A program made the position numbers and the translations under genes. From NCBI GenBank assembly GCA_028694545.1, contig JAQVKV010000197.1, positions 1 to 5,742 of the forward strand: a stretch of DNA of 5,742 nucleotides, read 5' to 3'. This document shows, in pieces, positions 1-5,511 of this stretch; within the stretch, counting starts at the first letter, position 1, and each line of letters opens with the position of its first letter. The notes under the pieces are model-generated. The model searched no databases. It worked only from the letters and a program-made list of their open reading frames with translations, and was not told the DNA's origin. This DNA comes from Zavarzinia sp. GTDB lineage: Bacteria; Pseudomonadota; Alphaproteobacteria; Zavarziniales; Zavarziniaceae.

Positions 1-1
1 G

Positions 2-415
2 CATCTGATGGGCCTCAAGGGTTTCGAGCAGGCTCGCCCGCGCCAGCTCTCGGGCGGCATGCGCCAGCGCGTCGCGATCGCCCGCGCCCTCGCCCTGCAA
101 CCAGACATGTTGCTGCTGGACGAACCCTTCGGCGCCCTCGACGCGGTTACCCGCCGCCGCCTGAACATCGAGCTGCAGTCGCTCTGGAGCCGCGAGCGGC
201 TGACCACCCTGCTGGTCACCCATTCGGTCGAGGAAGCCATCTTCCTGGCCGACCGGGTGATCGTGATGTCGCCCCGCCCGGGCCGTATCCGCATGGAGCG
301 GCGGATCGATTTCCCCCGCCCGCGCACGCCCGACATCATGCGCAGCCCGGCATTTCATGCGCTCTCGGACGAGTTGACCGAGGCGCTGGACGAACTCTCG
401 GCCGGGGGCGATTGA
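2..415 (+). CDS. ABC transporter ATP-binding protein, NitT/TauT (SsuB/TauB) type, 5'-truncated by window edge
   Basis: This is the C-terminal half of an ABC ATPase that would power import through the adjacent permease at the inner membrane. The frame is open from base 2, so the first ATG at 8 is probably internal. Counting from that Met, the ABC signature LSGGM is at 14-18, followed by the QRVAIARAL helix. Walker B plus D-loop ([11 protein letters not shown]) is at 35-45 and the H-loop histidine (LVTHS) at residue 72. Walker A and the Q-loop lie outside the window. The FGALDAVTR segment and the PGRI stretch after the H-loop are typical of nitrate/sulfonate/taurine-type ATPases. The stop at 413-415 lies 2 nt before the permease ATG, so the two are coupled. 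The family call is firm; the substrate cannot be read from sequence. Confidence 0.93.
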   Translation, partial: HLMGLKGFEQARPRQLSGGMRQRVAIARALALQPDMLLLDEPFGALDAVTRRRLNIELQSLWSRERLTTLLVTHSVEEAIFLADRVIVMSPRPGRIRMERRIDFPRPRTPDIMRSPAFHALSDELTEALDELSAGGD

Positions 416-417
416 CG

Positions 418-1173
418 ATGGCTACCGCCGGAGCCCGGAGCGAGCGCCGCTATCTCGTCGCCGGCGCCCTGCTGCTTCCCCTGTTGTGGGAGGGGCTGGC
501 GCGCACGTCCGTTCTATCGGGCGCGGTTCCGCCGATCAGTGCCGTCTTCGCGGCGCTCTTTCTCGATGGTGACCTGGGGGTCTATCTGGATGCCGCGGGC
601 TTCACGGCGGCCAATGCCGGCCTCGGCTATCTGCTCGGCGCCGCGATCGGCGCGGGCATGGGGATCACGGCCCTCCTCGTGCCCCCGCTGCGCCGGGGCA
701 TCGTGCGTTTCGGCGCACTCCTCAATGCAACCCCGGTGATTGCCCTGGGCCCCATCCTGCTGGCGACGGTGCCGCGCGAAGGCCTGCCGGTGGCGGTTTC
801 CGCCTTTTTCGTCTTCTTCAGCGTCCTGGTCGCACTGCTGCGCGGCTTCGACGAGACGAGCCCCCATCTTCACGACGTGCTGAGCGTGCTCGGCGTCGAC
901 CGGCGCCGCCGCTTCCTCCATCTCGAACTGCCTAACGCCCTGCCCACCCTGATCGCCGGCCTCAAGGTCGCGGCGCCGGCCGCCGTGGTCGGCTCGGTCT
1001 TCGGGGAATGGTTCGGCCTCGACCAGGGGCTCGGTCCGATCATGATCTCGTCGATGCAGAATTATGCTCTCGCCGCGCTCTGGGCCGCCACGCTCCTCGC
1101 CGGCGGGCTTGGCGTACTCGTCTATCTCCTGCTCTCCGTCGCCGAGCGCCGCATCGCCGCGCGTTACCGCTGA
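418..1173 (+). CDS. ABC transporter permease, NitT/TauT (SsuC/TauC) type
   Basis: This 251-residue integral membrane subunit forms the translocation path with the preceding ATPase. Hydrophobic segments lie at roughly 12-30, 67-90, 97-118, 124-141, 175-197 and 215-242, giving the six-helix BPD_transp_1 plan. The cytoplasmic EAA-like coupling loop is at about 151-185 (LHDVLSVLGVDRRRRF followed by LPNALPTLIAGLKVA), with the conserved LG at 158-159. GEWFG near 196-200 followed by GLG is characteristic of SsuC/TauC relatives. I chose ATG 418, preceded by a GGGGG stretch at suitable spacing. A TTG at 412 overlapping the ATPase stop is an alternative that adds two residues. Length is normal for the family. 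A substrate-binding protein would be expected nearby and is probably upstream of the window. Confidence 0.93.
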   Translation: MATAGARSERRYLVAGALLLPLLWEGLARTSVLSGAVPPISAVFAALFLDGDLGVYLDAAGFTAANAGLGYLLGAAIGAGMGITALLVPPLRRGIVRFGALLNATPVIALGPILLATVPREGLPVAVSAFFVFFSVLVALLRGFDETSPHLHDVLSVLGVDRRRRFLHLELPNALPTLIAGLKVAAPAAVVGSVFGEWFGLDQGLGPIMISSMQNYALAALWAATLLAGGLGVLVYLLLSVAERRIAARYR

Positions 1174-1196
1174 CTCCCGAAAGAAGGATGCCGTCA

Positions 1197-2114
1197 ATGC
1201 CCGATCGACAGGCCCTGTTCCGGCCCGACCGCTTCGCCCACGCCAATCTCTATGTCGGCGACGTCGAAAGATCCGTCGCCTTCTATCGCGACGTCTGCGG
1301 CGTCAAGGAAGTCTTCCGCGAACCCGCCATCAAGGCAGGCTTCCTCGGCAACGGCGCCACCCACCACGACATCGCCCTGATGCAATGCGCGGATGGCCCT
1401 CTGATCGGCCGCGATGGCACGGTTCAGAACACCATGGCGCGGGGACGAAGCCCTGGCCTCAACCACATCGCCTTTCACGTCGCCACCGAAGAGTCCCTGA
1501 TCGACGCCTTCGGTCGCGCCGAGAAGCTCGGCATCAAGGTCGAGAAGGCGCTGGACCACGGCATGTCCCGCAGCCTCTATCTCTTCGATCCCGATGGCAA
1601 CGCGGTCGAATTCTACGTCGACATCGTCGCCGACTGGCGTCGCTTCTACGACGAAAACCGCGACAGTCTCATCACCTCGCGCTGGGACCCTTCCCATGAA
1701 CCGCCTGTGGCGGCGCACGAGCCGCTGCCACGCAGGGACGACCGGGTGCCGGGCGCGTCCCTCCAGCCTAGGGAAATCTGCGGTGCGACCCTGATCGTCG
1801 CCGATCCGCAAGCGAGCCTGCGCTTCTACCGCGACGTCGCCGGGCTCGAATTGCGCCAGGCGACGAGTGACGTCAACCTGCTCGCCCTTCCTGGCATGGC
1901 GGAGCCCTGCCTGGCTCTGGTGTCCGCCATGCCAGGCGAGCGGATCGGTCTGCACAGCCTGTGGTTCCTGGCCGATCCGGACTCCCCGGCCCTGGCCGGC
2001 ACGGCCGGCGGACGCACTCACCTGCGCGACCCGGATGGTCTCGCCCTGACCTTCCACGCCGGCACGGCGGCGCTGCCCCGGCATGCCGACCGCCGCGACG
2101 CGCTGGCGGCCTGA
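1197..2114 (+). CDS. two-domain VOC-family protein, extradiol (catechol 2,3-) dioxygenase-like
   Basis: This 305-residue protein carries two vicinal-oxygen-chelate modules. Domain 1 (about 13-145) has the expected metal ligands: His15 in HANLYV, His90 in LNHIAFHV and Glu138 in DPDGNAVEFY. Domain 2 (about 193-288) repeats the fold (TLIVADPQASLRFYRD, DPDGLALTFH), but the aligned ligand positions are Gly196, Ser254 and Thr285, so it looks unable to bind metal. Family knowledge: type I extradiol dioxygenases use Fe(II) to cleave catechols and have one catalytic and one degenerate module, usually with the active site in the C-terminal one. Here the order appears reversed. Start 1197 is favoured because AAGAAGG at 1181-1187 sits 9 nt upstream; an in-frame ATG at 1188 directly abuts that site. 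It follows the permease by 23 nt and precedes a ring-fission-type hydrolase. A non-dioxygenase VOC enzyme remains possible. Confidence 0.85.
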   Translation: MPDRQALFRPDRFAHANLYVGDVERSVAFYRDVCGVKEVFREPAIKAGFLGNGATHHDIALMQCADGPLIGRDGTVQNTMARGRSPGLNHIAFHVATEESLIDAFGRAEKLGIKVEKALDHGMSRSLYLFDPDGNAVEFYVDIVADWRRFYDENRDSLITSRWDPSHEPPVAAHEPLPRRDDRVPGASLQPREICGATLIVADPQASLRFYRDVAGLELRQATSDVNLLALPGMAEPCLALVSAMPGERIGLHSLWFLADPDSPALAGTAGGRTHLRDPDGLALTFHAGTAALPRHADRRDALAA

Positions 2115-2123
2115 TCCCACGGC

Positions 2124-2963
2124 ATGCGTATCCGCCTTCTCGATGCCGGGGGCATCCGCACCCGGGTGCTGGAGAGCGGGACGGCCGGCGGCCTGCCCCT
2201 CCTGCTCCTTCACCCGGTCGGCTTTTCGGCCGACCTCTGGTGGCCCAACATGCCGGCGCTTTCGGCCAGCCGGCCGGTCTGCGCGCCGGACCTGCTCGGC
2301 CACGGTTTCTCCGATCTTCGCGATCCCGCCGGCCGGATCGGCCACGGCCCGATCCTCGAGCATGTCGCGGCCCTCGTGGACGCGCTTGGCTGGAATGACT
2401 ATGCGATCGCCGGGAGTTCGTTCGGCGCCCAGATCGCCCTTCTTCTCGCCCTTCGCCACGGTCCCCGCGTGCGCCGGCTCGTTGTGATCGGAAGCGGTAC
2501 AGCACTGCAGACCGAGGCGGAGACCATCGCCACCCTGCGGCGCACCCGTACCAACGCCATGCGCGCCCTCGAAGCGCCTTCGGCCGAGACATGCCGGACC
2601 CGGCTGGCCAATCTCTGCCATGGCTTGCCGGACGGGGCGGCCGAATTCCTGCTCCCGGCCCAACTCACCGCCTATGCCCGCGCGGGCGCCGCGGAAGCCT
2701 ATGCCGCTCTGCTGGATGCGATGACGGACGGCGCGACGGCCCGCCCCTACCGCGTGCGCGAGCGCCTGGGCGAGATCGCTGCGCCCGTCCTTCTGCTCTG
2801 GGGCCGGCAAGATCCCCGCGCCGCCCTCGTCCGAGCCGAGGAAGCCCTGGGCATTCTTCCCAATGCTCGCCTCACCGTCTTTGAAGACTGCGGCCATCTG
2901 CCGTCCCTGGAACATCCGGCGGCCTTCAACGGTACCGTCTCCGAATTCCTGGCCGGCGCCTGA
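2124..2963 (+). CDS. alpha/beta-fold hydrolase, meta-cleavage product hydrolase-like (MhpC/BphD type)
   Basis: This 279-residue cytoplasmic serine hydrolase has a complete apparent catalytic triad. The nucleophile Ser99 is in GSSFG (97-101), the acid is Asp230 in WGRQDP, and His258 is in CGHLPSLEHP. The oxyanion-hole segment LLLHPVG is at about 27-33 and PDLLGHGFSD at 55-64. A cap domain spans about 130-210. Relatives hydrolyse the C-C bond of dienoate products made by extradiol dioxygenases, which matches the VOC gene only 9 nt upstream. Others in this superfamily are esterases, enol-lactone hydrolases or haloperoxidase-like, so the substrate is inference. No strong Shine-Dalgarno is visible before the ATG, and reinitiation after the VOC stop is likely. 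It is the last intact gene before the hairpin at 2985-3021. Confidence 0.88.
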   Translation: MRIRLLDAGGIRTRVLESGTAGGLPLLLLHPVGFSADLWWPNMPALSASRPVCAPDLLGHGFSDLRDPAGRIGHGPILEHVAALVDALGWNDYAIAGSSFGAQIALLLALRHGPRVRRLVVIGSGTALQTEAETIATLRRTRTNAMRALEAPSAETCRTRLANLCHGLPDGAAEFLLPAQLTAYARAGAAEAYAALLDAMTDGATARPYRVRERLGEIAAPVLLLWGRQDPRAALVRAEEALGILPNARLTVFEDCGHLPSLEHPAAFNGTVSEFLAGA

Positions 2964-2984
2964 TCTCCGACCGCCGGCGGGACC

Positions 2985-3021
2985 GCGAGGGCCACCACCT
3001 GCTTCAGGTGGTGGCCCTCGC
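2985..3021. terminator. perfect 17-bp hairpin, probable bidirectional transcription terminator
   Basis: The left arm GCGAGGGCCACCACCTG (2985-3001) and the right arm CAGGTGGTGGCCCTCGC (3005-3021) are exactly complementary around a three-base CTT loop. The stem starts 21 nt after the hydrolase stop. On the other side it lies 9 nt beyond the end of a short - strand coding-like relic, so it sits between two convergent reading frames. There is no T-tract after either arm, so it is not a textbook intrinsic terminator. Strong GC hairpins in this position are nevertheless common at operon ends in high-GC Proteobacteria. RNA 3'-end protection is an alternative role. Confidence 0.7.
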
Positions 3022-3030
3022 CCGGGGACG

Positions 3031-3168
3031 TCAATAGGGGATGCAGAAACGATATGTGATCCCTTCGGTGACGAATTCCTTGTCGTTGATCAGTGGGAAG
3101 CCGAATTTGCAGTTCCCCATGAAATTATCCGCGCGCCCTCCATGCAGCGAGCGGCACCTGTCGTGACA
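3031..3168 (-). pseudogene. possible 3' relic of an unrecognised gene, convergent with the hydrolase
   Basis: On the - strand a frame is open for 45 codons after a TAA at 3171-3169 and stops with TGA at 3033-3031. Its last part reads like a protein C-terminus (FGFPLINDKEFVTEGITYRF near the end, finishing CIPY). It includes an ATG at 3120-3118, with GGAGG-like bases upstream, which could also make a 29-residue peptide. I do not recognise the family. Support for a real gene end is its position against the hairpin at 2985-3021, as expected for convergent genes sharing a terminator, and locally lower GC than the surrounding genes. The 5' part is missing where the creatininase relic begins. The whole call may be chance reading. 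Confidence 0.3.
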
Positions 3169-3192
3169 TTACCCTTCAGACGAAGACGCGTG

Positions 3193-3871
3193 ATGCCGCG
3201 AGAAACCGTCCTTGTATCCGAAATGACCTGGCGCGACCGAGCAGCATGCCCACCACATGCCGCTGGGCGTCGACCAGTTCATTCCGACCGCCATCTGTCG
3301 CCTGGTCGCGGAGCGGATCGGCGGCATGGTGGCGCCACCGATCCCCTATGGTTACAAGTCGCAGCCGAAATCGGGCGGCGGCCAGCACTTCCCGGGCACC
3401 CTGAGCCTCGACGCGGACACCCTGATCGCCGTGGCGACCGGCCATTACGAGAACAGCTGGTTCCTGGTCGAGGCGATCGACCTCGCCTTGCGCGATGCCA
3501 CGCGTGACGGCATCACCGGCCTTCGCATCGTCCGTCTCGATTATTGGGACTTCATCTCGAAGCCGAGCGAAGCCATGCTGTTCGGTGACGGACCGGCGAA
3601 CTGGGCGCTCGAACATGCGGCGATCATGGAGACTTCCATCATGATGCATCTGCATCCCGGGCTGGTCGATGCGGCGGCAATCGTCGCCCCCCCGCCGGCC
3701 GACTTCCCGCCCTATGACGTCTATCCGGTGGATCTCGGGCCGATCCCGCCGGACGGCGCCCTGTCCTCGCCAAAACCCGCGAGCGTGGAAAAGGGCCGCC
3801 GCCTGATCGAGCAGCTCGTGCCCGATATCGCCGCCGCCCTGCTTCGCGGCTTCGCCCCGGGACCAGCGTGA
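3193..3871 (+). pseudogene. creatininase (creatinine amidohydrolase family), disrupted by two internal deletions
   Basis: Creatininase interconverts creatinine and creatine using a binuclear metal site. The ATG at 3193 opens MPRETVLVSEMTW, a typical N-terminus. At about 3232-3238 some 19 residues of the family are absent and the frame changes. The protein resumes at 3239 as EQHAHHMPLGVD, then PYGYKSQPKSGGG, QHFPGT, GHYENSWF, LDYWDF, FPPYDVYPVD and LSSPKPAS, all hallmarks of true creatininase. A second block of about 17 residues is missing, in frame, between LIAVA and TGHYEN (around 3434-3439). From my memory of the Pseudomonas enzyme, ligands are Glu34, His36, Asp45, His120 and Glu122; all five counterparts (EQH, VD, GHYE) remain in the DNA. 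Translation from the internal ATG at 3257 would give 204 residues without the EQH pair. The stop overlaps the next gene's GTG. The family is certain; loss of function is inferred. Confidence 0.85.
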
Positions 3872-4611
3872 CCGCGCCCGCGATGGAGCGGATCGAGGCC
3901 GGGCGCTGGTACAGGACCCGGCGCCTGGCGGACGATGTCACCCTGATCGACGAACCCTGGATCAAGGCCTTCTACCGCTGCAACATCTGGCATGTCCGGG
4001 GGCGCGAGCGCGACCTCCTGGTCGATTCCGGCATGGGCGTGGTCAGCCTGCGCCAGCATGTGCCGCTGGTGACCGAGAAAGCCTGCACGGCCGTCGCCAG
4101 CCATACCCATTTCGACCATATCGGCTGCCACCACGAGTTCGACGATTGCCGGGTCCATCCGGCCGAGGCGGCGATCCTGGCGGCCCCGACCCGGGCCAAC
4201 ACCCTGGCCGAAGCCTATGTGAGCGACGAGATCTTCGACGGCCTGCCGCCCCTGCCCTATGCCTCCGCCACCTATGGCGTGCGCGGCACGACACGCTTCA
4301 ACACGATCGTGGACGGCGACGTGATCGACCTGGGCGACCGGCGTTTCACGGTGATCCACACCCCCGGCCATTCCCCCGGCGGCATCGCCCTGTTCGAGGC
4401 CGCGACGGGCATCCTCTTCTCCGGCGACATCGTCTACGACGGCCCGCTGGTCGACGACGTCACGGGCCCCGATCTCGCCGACTACATCGCCAGCATGAAA
4501 CGATTGCTGACGCTGCCCGTGACCATGGTGCACGGCGGCCATTTCCCGAGCTACGGAGCGGAGCGCCACCGCGCCATCCTGCGCGACTGGCTCGCTCGCC
4601 GCGACCGCTGA
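3868..4611 (+). CDS. metallo-beta-lactamase-fold metal-dependent hydrolase
   Basis: This 247-residue enzyme has the complete metal-binding set of the MBL fold. HTHFDH is at 79-84 (His79, His81, Asp83, His84), His167 is in HTPGHSPGG, Asp187 in FSGDIVYDG, and His222/His225 in MVHGGHF. The set predicts a two-metal hydrolase acting on esters, thioesters, lactones or amides; nothing identifies the substrate. The N-terminal part (LADDVTLIDEPW, then LLVDSGMG at about 50-57) is the usual first beta-sheet of the fold. The GTG start at 3868 overlaps the creatininase stop as GTGA, indicating translational coupling and a shared pathway in the ancestor. An internal ATG at 3883 is an alternative start. Unlike its neighbours on both sides it shows no visible lesion. 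Its expression may now depend on a damaged upstream reading frame. Confidence 0.9.
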   Translation: MTAPAMERIEAGRWYRTRRLADDVTLIDEPWIKAFYRCNIWHVRGRERDLLVDSGMGVVSLRQHVPLVTEKACTAVASHTHFDHIGCHHEFDDCRVHPAEAAILAAPTRANTLAEAYVSDEIFDGLPPLPYASATYGVRGTTRFNTIVDGDVIDLGDRRFTVIHTPGHSPGGIALFEAATGILFSGDIVYDGPLVDDVTGPDLADYIASMKRLLTLPVTMVHGGHFPSYGAERHRAILRDWLARRDR

Positions 4612-4676
4612 GCGCGGGCACCTTGATCCACCTCGCGCCCGCGGCGGAATACTTCGGGAAGAGGAGAAGGGACAAG

Positions 4677-4742
4677 ATGGCGAGCGTCACCGATCTCGAC
4701 CTGCGCCTGCTCAGGGTTTTCATGGCGGTCGCCCGGGGCGGC
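4677..4742 (+). pseudogene. N-terminal fragment of a LysR-type transcriptional regulator
   Basis: ATG 4677 is preceded by a purine-rich ribosome binding site (GAGGAGAAGG, 4661-4670, 6 nt spacing). It begins MASVTDLDLRLLRVFMAVAR, the classic start of helix 1 of the LysR winged helix-turn-helix domain. After about 22 codons (GG at 4737-4742) the similarity ends. The frame continues out of register through antisense permease DNA to a stop at 4824-4826, giving a meaningless 49-residue product. The rest of the DNA-binding domain and the whole effector domain are absent, so this is a gene stump. It lies 65 nt after the MBL gene on the same strand. The C-terminal LysR segment at the right edge is on the opposite strand and cannot be its simple continuation. 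Confidence 0.75.
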
Positions 4743-4743
4743 A

Positions 4744-5346
4744 GGCCAGAATTCGACACGACGGTCATGACGTTTGCGCCTCCCGAACAGAATGATCTCG
4801 CCGACCAGCACAAGGCCGAGCGATAGAATGAAGACGATCGTCCCGACGGCATTGATCTTCGGATTGATGCCGGCCCGCATCATTTCCCAGATTGCAACGG
4901 GAAGGGTTATGTCGAAGCCGCTGGCGCCGAGGTCGCGCGCCACCCGCTCCAGCACTTCCTGGTGACTCCCCATCTGGGCGAGGCAGATGGTGAAGGCGAG
5001 AGGCAAGATTGACCGCGACATGGCCGAGCGTCACCAGCGCCAGCGACTTGGGCAAGACGAGGCCGTTCGCCAGAATGAGGAGCCCGATGCCGACGCACAT
5101 GGGCGCGACGATGAGGGGCATGAGCAGGAGAAAACGCCAGATCCCGGCGAGCGGCGGCTGAAAGCGGGCGAGGTCGGAAGCCGCGAAGAAGCCGAGCGCG
5201 GTCGAACCAAGGCCGGAGATGACCGCGATGACGACCGAGCGGATCAGGGCATCCATCAGCATGCCGCCAGGCCCCGGCCCCACCACCTCGGGCGGCGCCA
5301 GCGTCAGACGATAGCTGAAGGCAAATTCACTGGAATAGGGCAGCAT
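4744..5346 (-). pseudogene. PotC-like (spermidine/putrescine-type) ABC transporter permease, frameshifted and internally deleted
   Basis: Read on the - strand from about 5346, the frame gives hydrophobic helices (ALIRSVVIAVISGLGSTALG, then FLLLMPLIVAPMCVGIGLLI) and LALVTLGHVAVNL. Similarity then moves to another frame as PLAFTICLAQMG. One extra A in the AA at 5005-5006 (+ strand) explains the shift, since CTTG would otherwise read CTG. The EAA loop follows as VARDLGAS, but jumps at about 4917-4922 straight to FDITLPVAIWEMMRAGINP. About 40-45 residues usual between these motifs, including the rest of the coupling loop and one helix (VTLP to SFDE), are missing in frame. The C-terminal helix ends at FGRRKR near the LysR junction and no native stop is seen. 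The expected TM1 at the N-terminus is also absent. The family call is sound for PotC/PotI-like permeases; the substrate is unknown. Confidence 0.8.
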
Positions 5347-5511
5347 GGCGGAACCGATCGCCTGGGTGTGAGGGGTCCCGCGTCATTTTTCGTGCAGGAA
5401 CAGACGATGGCACCCGACAAAAGTCGGGCACCCTTGTCAGCTCTCCTTGCTCGTATATGACGAAGGTGTCGGGAGGGAAGAACCAACGGCCCGACGCGGG
5501 AACGCCACGGG
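5347..5511. other. gap between LysR C-terminus and permease relic, with possible permease 5' debris
   Basis: No intact gene is seen here. On the - strand, 5491-5435 reads GRWFFPPDTFVIYEQGELT. This resembles the periplasmic FPP...(S)LRWY segment that follows the first helix of PotC-like permeases, and it lies upstream of the permease relic in the same direction. No single frame joins the two. The stretch also contains the hairpin at 5409-5432. The relationship is a weak motif-level inference. Confidence 0.25.
5409..5432 (-). terminator. possible hairpin terminator downstream of the - strand LysR gene
   Basis: In - strand RNA, GGUGCCCGAC (5432-5423) pairs with GUCGGGUGCC (5418-5409) around a UUUU loop. 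This gives eight Watson-Crick and two G-U pairs. On the + strand the two wobble positions become mismatches, so the structure favours the - transcript. It lies 80 nt past the stop of the - strand LysR gene. No U-tract follows the stem, so a termination role is tentative. Confidence 0.35.

Noticed and set aside
1194..2915. A 573-codon open frame on the - strand lying across the VOC and hydrolase genes
   Set aside because: It is a shadow of two well-supported + strand genes in high-GC DNA. The translation is low in hydrophobic order, rich in Gly, Arg, Ala and Gln, and shows no family motif.
3721..4569. A 282-codon - strand open frame antisense to the MBL gene
   Set aside because: The + strand carries a complete MBL motif set over the same region; the antisense product has no recognisable domain.
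4613..4643. Inverted repeat CGCGGGC / GCCCGCG just after the MBL stop
   Set aside because: Only 7 bp around a 17-base loop in very GC-rich DNA with no T-tract; too likely by chance to call a terminator.
4987..5460. A 157-codon + strand open frame rich in charged residues
   Set aside because: It is antisense to the permease relic, whose helices explain the sequence. The highly charged composition is what antisense of hydrophobic helices gives.
3022..5511. Mobile element as the cause of the damage
   Set aside because: No transposase motif, terminal inverted repeats or target-site duplication could be found at the breakpoints.
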